Positions 8,921-21,862 of a stretch of DNA of 64,000 nt are shown piece by piece. Within the stretch, counting starts at the first letter, position 1. Every line of letters begins with the position of its first letter. Under the pieces are notes generated by a model. That model searched no databases, had not been told where the DNA came from, and worked only from the letters and a program-made list of their open reading frames with translations. The stretch lies in assembly GCA_033807775.1 (NCBI GenBank), contig CM066321.1:251274422-251338421 (forward strand), given 5' to 3'. The position numbers and the translations under genes are program-made. The stretch is from Saussurea involucrata (lineage: Eukaryota; Streptophyta; Magnoliopsida; Asterales; Asteraceae).

Positions 8921-11349
8921 ATGGCTACCAACACAAACACTAACTATATTGATAATGGTTCTCTTGTTAAACCCCCTAGATTTTCCAGAGATAACTTTAA
9001 TCTATGGAAAAAATACACTAACTATATTGATAATGGTTCTCTTGCTAAACCCCCTAGATTTTCCAGAGATAACTTTAATCTATGGAAAAATAGGATGATA
9101 CTCTTCTTAGATGGTGTAGACCCAACTATACCTTATTACATCGAAAATGGTCCATACATCCCTGTCAGAATTGATCCTGAGGTTCCAGCCGCTGAGAATA
9201 GAGCTGCTATTCCAGAAAGATTGGTTCCAAAGGAAATTCATATGTGGACTGATGAAGATAAGAAGAAAGTGGCTCTCGACGCCAAAGCCAGATCCATTCT
9301 TTCCATGGCTCTTCCTGACGAAGTCTACCATTCCGTCATGAACCTGAAAACCTCCAAAGCCATGTGGGACACAATATGTGTTCAGTATGAAGGTACGTCT
9401 GAAGTCCAGGACTTACGAAAGATCAACCTGGTAAGACAATATGAAAGCTTCATTTGTGGTAAGAATGAATCTCTCTCTGAAGTTCACCAACGCTTTAACT
9501 GTTTAATAATAGATCTGAAAACCGTTGGTAAGGAATATTCTAACTTTGAAATTCTGACAAAGTTCTTAGAATGTTTACCTGAAAGCTGGGACAGTTATTC
9601 AATGTGTCTCAAGCTGTCAAAGGATCTTAAATCTATGACTCTTTCTACCTTATATGGCACGATGCTTAATCATGAGCAATCGAGTCATCTTAAGAAGAAT
9701 CTTGTAAAAGATTCTAAAAGCACCCGTGTTGCTTTAATCTCAGAGTCTCCTTCCACTCAGCGATCTACTATCACTATCACTGAGTTGGAGACTAACGCTG
9801 AATGCTAATCAGATCCTGACTCTTCAGGTCTTGATGAATCTATGACTCTTCAGGTCTTGATGAATCTATGACTCTTCAGGAGATTCGCCAAAAAGAAAAA
9901 TTTCAGAAAGAACAAACCTCTTGCTATCACTGATAAGCCTAGATCATCAACTCCTGTTGATAAGGCTACTGCTACTTGATATAACTGCGAAGAGATAGGA
10001 CATTTTGCTAGCGAGTGCAGGTCAAAAAAAGTTTCTAGAACCTCAGCCTTCTCCAAGAATCCTCTAACCCCAGGTCTAGAGATGACAAGTACCAAAAGCT
10101 GAAAGATAGGTACACAAAGCTGAAAGGCTATAAGAAGAAAGGTAAAGGCCTTATGGCTGATTATGATTAGGTTGCCTCTGACGAAGAAGAATCATCTGAC
10201 TCAGAAGATGATGATGAAGCCAATCTCTGTCTCATGGCCAAAATCAAAGATGAGGAAGAAAATTCTGACATTCCCTCTGCTTCAACCCCTGCTACTAAGG
10301 TATCACCTTCCTTCTTTACCAATATTTCAAATATTGATGAAGTTGATAGTCTTCGAAAGATCGATCTCCTGACTATGAGTTTATATGACGCCATGAATGG
10401 CAAAACTGTTGTTGAAAATCAAAATATTGATCTCGCTGAACAACTTAAAAACTGTCACCTTCAAATAGAAAAGCTTTCTAAAATTGAAGAAGACTTGAAA
10501 GATCAAGTTCATATAAATCAGCTAGTCAAAATGGAGCGCGAAGAAGCTATCGCTGCATTAAAAGCTGAAAAAGCTACTGTTGATGGATGGTATAAGTCCT
10601 CAACAACGATCACTGAGATAATTAAGTCTCAGATTCCCCTGAGTGACAACCGTGGTCTTGGTTATAAAGCTGACACTAAAGAACCAACCACTGACCATTT
10701 CATGCTTAAGTTTGGAATGTTTGTATCCTCTATCCCTGACACTTCATCTTCTCAGTGTTCCTCTTCAAAACCTCTTATCCCTGAGGAAATCTATACCTTA
10801 GTTTCTAAAGGTAAAGAGAAAATTGTTTATCCAAAACCTCATAAGGGTATCTTTGTACCTAAGCTGAATGCTTCTAAAGCTTCAGTGATTTATCCCTCTA
10901 CTTCTAAGAATAAGATCCCTGGATTTATTCAGCGATCTACTCCTAGAATTAAAGTGGATATTATTGGTAAGAAATATGAAGAACTGATAGTTCCTCCTAT
11001 TTCCAATGCCAAAGGTATACTTGGTGCTAGCCCTGCTCATTTAAAATTTATGGCTCGGCATGCAAATGGTCCTAAAGCTACTTTTAGTTATAGGAAATGT
11101 TATCACCGTGGACTTACAAATCATATTGCTAGTAAGTGCCCAACAGCCACCAAAGCTGAAAAGATAGCTAAGGTGATGATCAATGCCTCCAAGGCAAAGA
11201 AGACCACTGAGGTTAAGAAATTAACCAAAGTGAAGACTGAAAACAAAAGTGAATCTTCAAATGATGCGAAGACTGCTGAACCTTCCACCTCCTCTACCCC
11301 CACTGACAAGTGTGTACACATGATGAAATGGGTACCCAAGTCAAACTAA
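8921..11349 (+). pseudogene. gag: Decayed Sirevirus gag (plus copy)
   Basis: Homologous along its length to the intact Gag at 5216-7633. The capsid-like N-terminus is open from the ATG at 8921 to a TAA at 9806-9808. An in-frame 78-bp tandem duplication (8941-9096) repeats the YIDNGS...NFNLWK segment. A 27-bp tandem repeat around 9816-9880 and further stops destroy the first zinc-knuckle region (a TGA stands just before the first cysteine codon near 9980). The second half is open from 10234 to 11349, but the second knuckle has Arg for the second Cys (CYHRGLTNHIASKC). It still ends WVPKSN-TAA, followed by a pyrimidine tract and TGTAG|GTTAAG at the pol junction. Confidence 0.9.
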
Positions 11350-11366
11350 CCTTCCTTTGTTTGTAG

Positions 11367-12668
11367 GTTAAGAAGGGTATCTGGTATCTCGATAGCGGAT
11401 GCTCTAGACACATGACTAGAAAGAAGAACCTGCTCACTGAGTATAAGGAAGAGAAGGGTCCCTCTGTGACTTTCGGTGGAAATGGAAAAGGCTATACCCG
11501 AGGGTTTGGTGTACTCTCTAATGGTACAACAAACTTTGGAAGAGTTGCATATGTTGAAGGACTGAAGCATAATCTTCTAAGCATTAGTCAACTATGTGAC
11601 AAGGATAATAAAGTGATTTTCACTAAGGAATCCTGCTTTGTCACTAACAAAAAGGAGAAGATAACTCTCAGCGGTTATCGTATGGAAAATGTTTAAGTTA
11701 TAAACATGGACTCTACAACCACTGAGAACTCCTGTTTCTTCTCAAAAGCCTCATCTGACGCCAACTGGTTATGGCATAAGAGGCTCTCCCATCTCAACTT
11801 CAAGACACTGAATACTCTTTCCTCTAAAGATTTAGTCATTGGTCTACCTCAACACTCATACGCCAAGGAGTCCTTATGTTCAGCGTGTGAGAAAGGCAAG
11901 CAGACCAAAGCAAGCTTCAAGTCTAAGCAAGTTTCCTCAGTGTCATCTCCTCTACAACTTCTCCATATGGATTTGTTTGGCCCTGTTAACAAACAATCCA
12001 TCGCTGGAAAGAAATATATGCTGGTCATAGTTGATGAATTCTCTCGCTATACTTGGGTAATGTTTCTCCGTTAAAAGAGTGACACCCCTGAAGAACTCAT
12101 CACCTTTGTCAGGAAAATGGAAGTCCTGAACAACATGACTGTTCGCTCAATAAGGAGTGATCATGGGACTGAATTCAAAAACAGTTCTCTTGATTCCTTC
12201 TTTGAAAGTAAGGGTATTTCTCACAACTTCTCTTCAGTGAGAACACCACAACAAAATGGAGTCGCTGAAAGAAGAAATAGAACTATCATTGAAGCTGCAC
12301 GTTTAATGCTCAACGATTCTCACCTGCCTACTCAGTTTTGGGCAGAAGCTGTCAACACTGCGTGTTTTACTGAAAACAGGTCACTGATCCTCAAAAGATT
12401 CAAAAAGACAGCCTATGAACTTTTTCATGGGAGAAAGCCTTCAATTAGCTTTCTATACATCTTTGGATGTCAGTGTTTCATACTGAATAACAGAGATGTC
12501 CTTGGAAAGTTTGATCCTAAGGCTGATGGTGGAATCTTTCTTGGATATTCTTCAATCTCCAAAGCCTTCAGAGTCTTCAATCGAAGAAGACAGACTGTCG
12601 AAGAAACTAAACCTTCTGCTGATACTGAAGAACTGAATCAATGGATGTTTTCTCATCTTGGTGATTCA
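11367..12668 (+). pseudogene. pol: Decayed Sirevirus pol, 5' part (PR-INT)
   Basis: Encodes the protease and integrase start of the plus-copy pol: YLDSGCSRHMTR, WLWHKRLSHLNF, MDLFGPVNKQ, RSDHGTEF and GVAERRNRT are still readable. Inactivating changes seen directly are a TAA at 11694-11696, a TAA at 12072-12074, a deletion near 12606 that removes about 14 residues present in the minus copy, and the 2.9-kb solo LTR inserted at 12668/12669. Confidence 0.9.
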
Positions 12669-15570
12669 TGTAACACCCTCAAATTTGGAAAGAGCAACTA
12701 ACTTTAATTTGAATAAAATAACCAAAATAGGATAAAATCCTTTCTACAAACCATTCTTGAAAACACCTCAAAATTTAAACATCACAACTTCTACAAGCGA
12801 TAACTCAAGACGGGTGTTACTTAACCCAAATACAAGTTGCTAATCCCAAACAAGTGCGGAAGACTTCACTAAGCGGAACACTTCACGTGCACTCTACTAG
12901 CACTCCTCACTCCACAGTGTAGCTAAAGCTAATCCCAACCTGAACCTGTTGCACATCCCGACAAATAAAAAGGTTAGGCTAACGCCTAGTGAGTTCAAGA
13001 GTTTACATCATGATCAAATAATTTGTTAGACAAAAGGTTTCAACGTAAATCATGATTTTTTGAAAAAGGATTTGCGTAAAGTACACTAACACCCATTTTC
13101 CAAACGCACGCAAATTCCGTGACGAAAGCTTCCAATAAAAATCATTTCCCAACAATGGACTCAAATCCAAAACTCACTCAAGATGTAAATAAGTATTAAA
13201 AACCTCAATATAACATTAATGCGAATAAAACTCCCATATTTGAAAACGTCCAACCAAGGAAGAGGCATACAACGCCACTCATAATTCATGGGAAGAACCA
13301 TCCCTACACGTATGAAACGATGCCAACACATGGATAAACAAAATACCCAAAACAACACCCTTCGGTGACGGGGGAGACCCGATTCCATCGAATGCCCTCA
13401 TAAACACAAGATAAATCACAATTAATAAATACAAGTAAGCTTCTTGGATGGGGAATACATATGACATCAACCATACTAGGTCTTTAGTCCATGTTAGACA
13501 TCAACCATACTAGGTCTTTAGTCCATCTTCGGCATCAACCATACTAGGTCTTTAGCCCATCTTAGACATCAACCATACTAGGTCTTTAGTCCATATTAGA
13601 CATCAACCATACAAGGTCTTTAGTCCATCTTCGGCGTCAACCATACTAGGTCTTTAGCCCATCTTAGACATCAACCATACTAGGTCTTTAGTCCATATTA
13701 GACATCAACCATACTAGGTCTTTAGTCCATCTTCGGCGTCAACCATACTAGGTCTTTAGCCCATCTTAGACATCAACCATACTAGGTCTTTAGTCCAAAC
13801 CACCAAGTTCAGTCCTACTGGATCTTTACCTTGGAAACCCACCATCCAAAACGCTTACTCGACTTAACATTTATACATGACCTAAAAAGAATAACTAATG
13901 CATTCAATCATGTAAATCTCAAATACCATGCAATTCATGCAAATCAAACTCCAAGCCCACGTCGAGCTTATTAAAACCGGGCGAATGCCCTCAAGACTCA
14001 ACCGAGTCCAAAACCGAGCCATCTGCTCAAAAGATCTAATGATCGCTTATCAACATCACTCATGCAAATGAAGTGCAGCTAACCCACATCATGCAACACA
14101 TGCTCCGAGGCGTGATAATCTCACCACCCTTTCATTGCCACCTTCCCAATGAAGTCAAATCATATATGCATCTATATGTGTGTGTGTATACGTATACGTA
14201 AATCTTTATACCTCAACAATGCATATAACCCAAAGGTGCTAAGAATACAAAATCATCAAACGGTCTTCACTTATAAGACAAAACACTCAAAGGATGTACA
14301 TACTCAAATAAAACGAAATTTAGGCACATAACACATCCACGGCTCCACCTCGAGCTATTAAAACCGACAATAACTCAAAAGACTCATTTGAGTATAAATC
14401 AAGCCCTTAAAGCCAAAATGACCATTTAGCTAAATACGTGTTGTCCACACGTTTCGTAAACCAAAACACATCGTTACTCAACATCTTTGCCTTTTAAATT
14501 CTCAATTGGCATTCGACCCAAAATAAAAGGTTTACCACTCTCAAAATATTCATACGGTTAAGATTGACCAAAATCCCCAACTCACACGTTCACATTTTCA
14601 AAATGTAACATATCATAGTTATCGCATATTCAAAATGAACAGTAAAAGTGTATTTTGACCAAATAACATTCTCTTATGCAATAAATTAACAAAACCACTT
14701 TCACTCTTGATTTATTCATCAATCCCTCCAAATCCCCAAATGTAGGTGTTTTACAAGATTGTAAAGCTCAACACTTTGATTAATCAAAACCCACAAATCA
14801 ACTCAACAAGTGATAATTTCATATAAAGCACACAAATACTTAAAAATAAACATTTTGGCATGTACAACGTTTTCACAAATCAACTTGAACTCACCTTGCT
14901 AGATTTAGGCTAAATCCAGATTTCCCCCAAACGTAAGCTCCTTTGATGCAACCCGAATCCTTAGGCTAAATCTTCCAAAAACCTAGATCCACAAGTTTTC
15001 AACCATAAATAATCATTCCCAAACACTTATATATGTTCCCCCCAACATACATCATCCAAAATCACCAAAACACTAAAACCCTAACTCCTTAGATGAAGAA
15101 AAGTGAGAAGCTTACCTCAATCATCACCCAATACTCTTGGATCATACAATATATACTTTAAAACTCTTTCTAGATCCTTGAAGAGCTCTAAAAAACAAAA
15201 CCGTAGCAACTTGAATAATCAAAATCGGAGTTGGGATGCAAAAGTTATGAAGGTTTGAAGTTTGAGCTGAAAATCGCGACTTAATGCGGACTCCATAGAG
15301 TTACGCGGCTTGGGCTGCGGCCTAAGGTCGCGCACCAGGCCGCGCGGACCGCGGCCTCCTTTTGGGTCAGATACTATTTTGGCCGTAACTTCTTCGTTAT
15401 AGCTCCGTTTTCGCTCTGGAAAGAACCGTTGGACTCGTATTCGAATTCCACATCCAACAAGACAATAAAATCTAGGATTTAATCCCAAATCCTAATTTTC
15501 ATATTTATCTTAAAAGATCGATTTTACACTGATTTGGAATTATACTTATCCGAAAATTACGGGTGTTACA
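12669..15570 (-). repeat. Large solo LTR inserted in the Copia pol
   Basis: Starts TGTAACACCC and ends GGGTGTTACA (inverted ends of a long LTR). It is flanked by ATTCA (12664-12668) and ACTCA (15571-15575), a 5-bp target duplication with one mismatch. No PBS, PPT, internal repeat of its own ends or protein coding region is visible, so a solo LTR left by LTR-LTR recombination fits best. Its ends resemble the Tekay-type LTRs at 55189 and 63171, so a Gypsy chromovirus origin is likely. Orientation is inferred from that similarity. Confidence 0.75.
13463..13797. repeat. 34-bp minisatellite inside the solo LTR
   Basis: About ten tandem copies of a unit near GACATCAACCATACTAGGTC plus TTTAGTCCATCTTA, with period 34 (starts at 13463, 13497 and so on). 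Variants alternate between TTAGACATC and TTCGGCATC/GCGTC junctions, which suggests higher-order duplication of unit pairs. It is non-coding. Confidence 0.9.
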
Positions 15571-17507
15571 ACTCAGAAGATGTTCCCACTCCTCATACTC
15601 ATACCGAAGAAGATCATGGTCCTACTATCATTCCAAACATGCAGACTAGTGAAGCTGAAACATCATGGGTCTCAGCTGTTCCTCTAAACACTATGCCTGC
15701 CTCTGAACCTTCTTTCTCAGACATACCATCTACTTCTCAGCAATCAGTAAATGAAATGACATCTGCGCACATTCCTCTATTGGCTGATATACCAGAAGTT
15801 GCTGAAGCCTCATCTTCAGCCCCTCAAGTTCAAGTTGAGTCAGCGAATCATGCTCCGGCTCAGCGATGGACTGTTAATCACCTTATTGAACAAACTCTTG
15901 GTGATCCAAATGCTGGTGTTCAGACTCGACGAAGTGCAGGTAATATCTGTTTATTTGTTAACTTTATTTCTCTGATTGAACCAAAGAAAACAGATGATGC
16001 CCTCCAAGATCCGAACTGGGTCAGTGCTATGCAAGAAGAGCTGACTGAATTTGAAAGAAACAAAGTTTGGAAGCTTGTTCCTCGTCCATCTGACAAGTCA
16101 GTGATAGGCACTAAATGGGTCTATCGAAATAAGTTGGATGAACATGGAACTGTAACCCGCAACAAGGCTCGACTTGTTGCTCAGGGATACAGACAAGAGG
16201 AAGGCATAGATTACGACGAAACCTTTGCTCTAGTGGAAAGACTAGAAGCTATTCTTCTATTCTTAGCTTACGTTGTACACAAAGACTTCAAAGTGTATCA
16301 AATGGATGTCAAGTCAACATTCCTAAACGGAAAGCTGAATGAAGAAGTTTACGTGGAACAACCTCCAGGATTCTCAGATCCTAAGCATCCAGGGTATGTT
16401 TATAAACTGGATAAGGCACTTTATGGCTTAAAGCAAGCTCCACGTGCATGGTATGACACTCTCTCTACTTATCTCCATATCGAAAAATTTGAGCGAGGTA
16501 AAATCGACAAAAATCTATTTTTTAGGAAAGTAAAAGGTCATATTATTCTTGTTCAAATATATGTCGATGATATTATATTTGGTTCTACTACCCCTGACAT
16601 TTGTACTCGTTTCTCTGAAAGGATGAAAGCAGAGTATAAAATGAGTATGATGGGTGAGGTAACATATTTCCTTGGTCTTCAGATAAAACAAAATGAAAAA
16701 GGAACTTTCATTAATCAGGGAAAGTATGTTAAAGATATGCTGAAGAAATTTGATTTAACTCAGAGTTTAGCTATGAAAACCCCTATGGCACCACCGCTGA
16801 CACTAAACAAGGATTCTTCTGGAATAACTGTTAATGTCACGACGTACCGTGGGATGATCGGCTCTCTCTTATATCTTACAGCTAGCCGACCTGATATTAT
16901 GTACACAACCTATTTGTGTGCACGATATCAAGCTGAACCTAAGGAATCTCATATGATCGCTGTAAAGCGAATCTTTCGTTACCTTAAGGGTACTCCCAAC
17001 CTAGGTCTTTGGTATCCCAAAGACTCAGGGTTTGATCTAGTCGCCTCTTCAGATAGTGATTTTGCAGGTTGCAAATTGGATAGGAAAAGCACCACAGGAG
17101 GCTGTCAGCTCCTGGGTGGAAAGCTGGTAAGTTGGACAAGTAAGAAGCAAAACTCAGTGTCCACCTTAACCGCTGAAGCTGAGTACGTAGCTGCTGGAAG
17201 TTGTTGTTCTCAGGTCTTGTGGATGAGAAATCAACTACTGGACTATGACCTTCAGCTCTCAAAAATTCCAATCTATTGCGACAGCACTAGTGCCATCGCT
17301 ATAGCCAATAATCCAGTGCTACACACAAAGACCAAACACATCGAAATCAGGTATCATTTTATCAGAGATCATGTGATGAATGGTGATATAGAACTTCATT
17401 TTATCCCAACTGACTTTCAGTTAGCTGATCTTTTTACCAAACCTCTTGATGAGACAAGATTCAACTTTCTCATCAGCGAGCTTGGAATGCTGAACTTTGA
17501 AGAGTAA
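15571..17507 (+). pseudogene. pol: Sirevirus pol, 3' part (RT-RNase H), separated by the solo LTR
   Basis: Continues pol after the solo LTR and stays open to a TAA at 17505-17507. It holds the RT (YQMDVKSTFLNG, then YVDDIIFGS) and RNase H (SSDSDFAGC, LTAEAEYVA, YCDSTSAIA). Both catalytic motifs survive and no stop lies inside the segment, so this end of pol decayed little apart from substitutions (for example FALVERLEAI against FAPVARLESI in the minus copy). The open frame reaches back into the LTR to 15534, but that part is not Copia sequence. Confidence 0.9.
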
Positions 17508-17889
17508 AATCTTCAACAGTTCACATTTGATCATTGATAATAATGAACTTGTATAACCCATAAATCATCTACTCCCTGAACAAAATTGATTCGCTGATAT
17601 CAAGGTATGTTCTTCTTTACTCGCTGACTTTCGCATATGAATGCAAGATTTCAAAAACAAATTACATCGCTGAATATCTCTTCCTTTCAGTACTACTTTG
17701 AAATTTCTAAAAACCAACACTGATATTTCTATTCAGTGCTTCATGTTTTCAAAAGTGTCCCTGAGCTTTCAAAAACCTTAGAGACATCCTAAAATATGAA
17801 AGGACGTTTATGACGTAATCAAACGGATAAACCCTGGCACGGTCTTTTTCTGACACACGTTTTCACGTTTCGTTTTCCATCCAACCAAA

Positions 17890-17970
17890 TGCAAACACGT
17901 GTCCGTGTCATCATGAAAAACTTTTCCGCTCATAGTTTTTCTATCTCTACTTCTCACTATATAAACCCAT
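17890..17970 (+). promoter_or_regulatory. Putative internal promoter (G-box + TATA) before the env-like ORF
   Basis: CACGTG at 17896-17901 and CTATATAAAC at 17957-17966, at the same spacing as in the minus copy (1523-1528 and 1459-1468). A 5' leader rich in CTTCTTC follows, then a donor-like AAG|GTTAATAT at 18081-18090 and an acceptor-like CACAG at 18474-18478, two bases before the ATG. Confidence 0.6.
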
Positions 17971-18083
17971 TCGAGTTTATATTTTTCCTTTACGCGAACA
18001 ACTTCTTCTTCAAGAAAATAATTATTGTTGCATTTTGAACTCTCGTTTCCAGAAACTGTTCATCTTCTTCTAAGACAACAAAG

Positions 18084-18478
18084 GTTAATATTCTCACCAT
18101 TTTCTTACATTAACTTGCTTTTGATCTTATTCTTGTTTTTAACAAATCAAACAAAAGAAACCTTTTTTTTAAAATGAAATCATTTTCTTCTCATGATTTT
18201 ATGAACACAACCTTCATGGTTGTTCTTCAAGTTTAAAACAAAAATCTTAAACTTGTTCTTCATATGTTTTTCCAGAATCTCTTCTTCTAACAAAAACTGG
18301 AAAACACATACTCTCCATGTTTTGTATTTCTTTTTTAAAACAAGAAAAACCCTAATCTTCATAAAGACATTTTTTGTCTGAATGAAATGGACAAAATTCG
18401 AAAACATCTTATTGGAAAATCTTTCCACATTAAGACATTTTTTTGTTCATCTTCTTCGTGGTTTTATGTGTTACACAG
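18084..18478 (+). other. Putative leader intron of the env-like ORF (plus copy)
   Basis: Counterpart of 947-1334. GT..AG borders are conserved in both copies although the intron body has diverged. The spliced leader would place the ATG at 18481 two nucleotides after the junction. Confidence 0.55.
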
Positions 18479-18480
18479 AA

Positions 18481-19722
18481 ATGGCATCCTCTGAAGCTCC
18501 TTTTGCTAAAACCCCCACTACTGCTGAGAAAGTGGTTCTCACCAAGGCTCCTCAGGTCAAGTTCAAACTTGATAAGGTTACATTCCAACACAACAACCAC
18601 TATGCGCTTATCGATTTTCCTCAGAAAAAGCAAGTCACACATCTGGATGATGCTGTGAATTTTCTCAAAACCTGTTGCTTATCTACATCCCTAACTACTG
18701 CACCCCCTGCCCATAAATTCCTTTTAGCTCAGTTCTGGTATACTGCCAGACGAGCTCAGGTCCCTTCACCCAAAGACCCAACGAAACTCGTTGATACCAT
18801 CCTCTGTGACACCAAATTTGGCACCACCAAAATCAACCCTGCTATTATCAGGCGTGCACTAAACCTCCCAACCGCTACCAAAGAAAAACGCTTTGTTCCT
18901 CTCCCAAACCCAAAAAACCATGCTGATAGGGAAACAATCATTGCGTTCTTTGATGCAATGAAGTACGCATGGGAAACTGGGAGAGATGAAAACCCCCGAG
19001 AAGAAGCTGACCGCGATCAAGAAATCAAAGATTCCAGCGAGATGAACTTCATCTTCGCTCACCTGATAAGCTGCATGACAGTGAAAACCGGCTCCTCTGA
19101 CCAAGCCGCTCAACCTCAGATGTTGACTGGGCGTCGATCATCTACGGCGATTTAGCGTTCAAGGTAGATATGGCTGATAGACCAACATGCGTTCCATACC
19201 CCCGATTCATCAGCACCGTCTTTCTAAAAGGACTTGGGGATTAATACCCAAAAGAGGGTGATCTGAGACTCTCTCACGTTGGCCCTAAGGTGCTCGACTT
19301 CAGCCCCATGCCAAACGATGTACGCCTCTCTACTCTTTTATCTATTCTTAATCCTCCTTCTTCTACTTCTGCGGCCACCTCAGCAGAAATCCCCACTGCT
19401 GATACCCACGCTGCACCCTCCACTCCTTCTCGTAAAAGGAAACACTCTACTTCCCAACTTGATTCCGAAAGGATCAAGAAAACCAAGGAGCAACCCTCCA
19501 AGCCATCAACGGCTGAAGACTCCACGACTCATTTTCTACAAGAGTCGTTGGATAGTTTCGTGGTACGCTCTGCCACAGCTGATACAACCACCCCTTCCAT
19601 CCCGACCTCAGCGTCTATAAACACTGAGGTTATAAACTTGGAAATGAACCCCCTCCTTTAGCCCCTCTAAGGACTGAAGAAGTATTTCTCAGCGAATCCA
19701 TCGCTGAACCTCGAACCAAATC
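18481..19722 (+). pseudogene. Env-like ORF, 5' part, decayed (plus copy)
   Basis: Starts MASSEAPFAK and is collinear with the minus-copy protein (KQVTHLDDAVNFLKTCC, FWYTARRAQVPSPKDP, EMNFIFAHLISCMTVKTGSS). A deletion after QPQM shifts the frame and a TAG ends it at 19155. Homologous sequence continues out of frame (DFSPMPNDVRLSTLLSILNP from about 19300, then a Ser/Thr/Pro- and Lys-rich stretch) until element A interrupts it at 19723. The frame resumes after element B at 30942. Confidence 0.8.
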
Positions 19723-19983
19723 TGTTAGTACACAATGTATCCATGATTTAGGACTAATTGTAATTAGTCAATATTAGTCAAAGTCAAACAATTAGCTAGG
19801 TTTGGTCAAGGGTATATAAACCCAATTTGTAGGGTTTGTGTGGGGGTGAGGTCATTAGTGTCTAGCTACCAAGTGTGTGTGTGTGTGGCCTCCAAGAGAG
19901 AATTAGGGCAAAACTCATATATTATTGATTCTCCTCTAAATCAATTGATCTTTATGGTTTAAGCATTGTTACTTGATTTCTCA
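19723..19983 (+). repeat. 5' LTR of element A
   Basis: Starts TGTTAGTACAC and ends TTGATTTCTCA, followed by the PBS. It contains GGTATATAAACCC (TATA-like) near 19809 and a short (GT)n run near 19876. It is almost identical to 26614-26875; the second copy has a longer (GT)n run and single-base changes. Confidence 0.85.
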
Positions 19984-21862
19984 ATTGGTATCAGAGCCTA
20001 GCAGAGTGAATTTGTGCATCAATTCCTATATTTTTATCAATTTTTGAGAAATTGATGAGTTTTTGAAGTTTTTGAGTTTTTATTGAAATTTTTCAAAAAA
20101 ATTTAGAAAGGGTTTGTGTGATTGATTTTGTTTACAAATCTATATTGTTGATGTTTTGGATCGCATTGCAAATTTTAGAATTGATTTTCAACGACATTTC
20201 ATTAGTTTTTGAAATTTTTGGAAATTGACAGTGGGTATTAATATTGTTCATCGAAGGTGTTAACAGTGATGAAGATCGAATGTGAAGATTAAGTGTTGTT
20301 TGATTGATGATTTCTACACAGATCTGATTATCTTGTGTTTATAATCAGATTGCAGGTGTTAGACGTGAAAAACGACGAGGAATCAACAGATCCGGGTTTC
20401 ATTTTTTGAAGTTCATCGAAGGCTTCAAGTTGTGTTTATCGATTCATCTTATTTTGTATGTATTAATCAATTTTGAGCCCACAGATCACTTCATTATTAA
20501 ATTTCGAGCATACCACAAGTTTCAGATTTGAAAAACTCAAAGAAATCAGTTGTTCAAGGTGGTTGCCGGAAAATCGAAACGTCGCCGGAATCTGGGTAAC
20601 ACTCGTCGGGAAAAACGGTTTTTGCCGCCGGTGTTCATCTGTGTCGCAACCCCATATCACAACTGTTACGACAACACTCCATATCGCAACCTCCTCGTCG
20701 CAACCGTCCCATATCGCAACTTCAGTTGCGACATCTTCGCCGGAAACTGCTTCCATCGCCGAAAAAAAAACGAAAAGTTCATCGGTGTCGCAACTCTGTG
20801 TCGCAACTTCATCCATATCGCAAGTTAACCCCAATATCGTAACATTCATTGCGATATCGCAACCAAATCATATCGCAACTCAAGTGTGTCGCAACCTCAA
20901 TCATATCGCAACTCAAGTGTGTCGCAACCTCAGTTGCGATATCGCAACCAACTTCGCCGAAAAACTCATGGACCGGAAAACTCGTGGGTTGTCTGAAACC
21001 GTCGCATAATGTCGATTTATGTATTGCAAATTGTAGCTGTGTGTTCTTAAATCTCAAACAAACCTAAATAAATCGATTTCAACGTGAAAAACAGTAGAAA
21101 ATCGAAGTACAAATCTGCAGATCGTGATTTTCTTGAAGATGAACAGTATACTAACGGAAGTCCGTTAGTTCTGTTAAGTTCGTCACATTTTTGGTCCTTT
21201 CCGTTACGTCCATTAGTTGGTCCGTTAGTCTGTCAGTTCTGTTAGTTTTATTACATATTTGGTCCTTCCGTTAACAGTCCGTTAAGTCCAGTTAATTAGT
21301 TTAAGTGTTTGACACTTCTGGTCCCTGGACTTCTAGTTTCAGTCCGTTTAGCAGTCCGTTTAGCAGTTTTAGTCCTCTAGTTTTAACTTTTAGTTTATTA
21401 CATTTTTTGTCCCTAGACTTGTAACTTTTAGATTTTTACATTTTTAGTCCTTTGAGTTTTTATTATTTTTAGGATTTTTCATTTTTAGTCCTTTGAGTTT
21501 TAATTTTAGGATTTTTTGTCACTTTTAGTCCTTGTTTTTCGTTTTAGTTTCGTAAATTGTCGTTTTTAGTCCTTATTTTCATTATTTTTCATTTTTCATC
21601 TTTTTTATCAGTTTTTGCCTGCAATTATCCGTAACTGATATATCTTTCTCATATTTTGCAGGTTTGATGATTTAAAGTCCAGTTTTCCGCATTAATTTTT
21701 CGGAATTAATTTTTGGGAGACATTTACAATTTGTTTTTCAAATTTTATTTCTGAAAATTTTTCTGACTTTAATCGTGTTTTTCTCTGATCGTTCAAACGC
21801 ACAAATTCTATTTCTCACGAAGTATCTGTTAACGATCTTTCATTTTAACATTTCAGGTAACA
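19984..21862 (+). other. Element A leader with TCGCAAC array and pyrimidine-rich tract
   Basis: Non-coding leader of about 1.9 kb. Between 20640 and 20950 about 13 copies of TCGCAAC occur in TGTCGCAAC and ATATCGCAAC contexts, including the perfect palindrome GTTGCGATATCGCAAC at 20933-20948. From 21140 to 21620 it is T-rich with repeated TTTTTAGTCCTTTGAG and CCGTTAGT motifs. It ends in a CATTTCAG|GTAACAATG acceptor-like site right before the gag-like ATG. No gene is seen. Confidence 0.7.

Noticed and set aside
13463..13797. CRISPR-like array
   Set aside because: Repeats are directly adjacent without unique spacers, in a plant LTR. It is a minisatellite.
15534..15570. Start codon of the 657-residue Copia frame
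   Set aside because: The first 12 codons come from the solo LTR. True pol sequence resumes at 15571.
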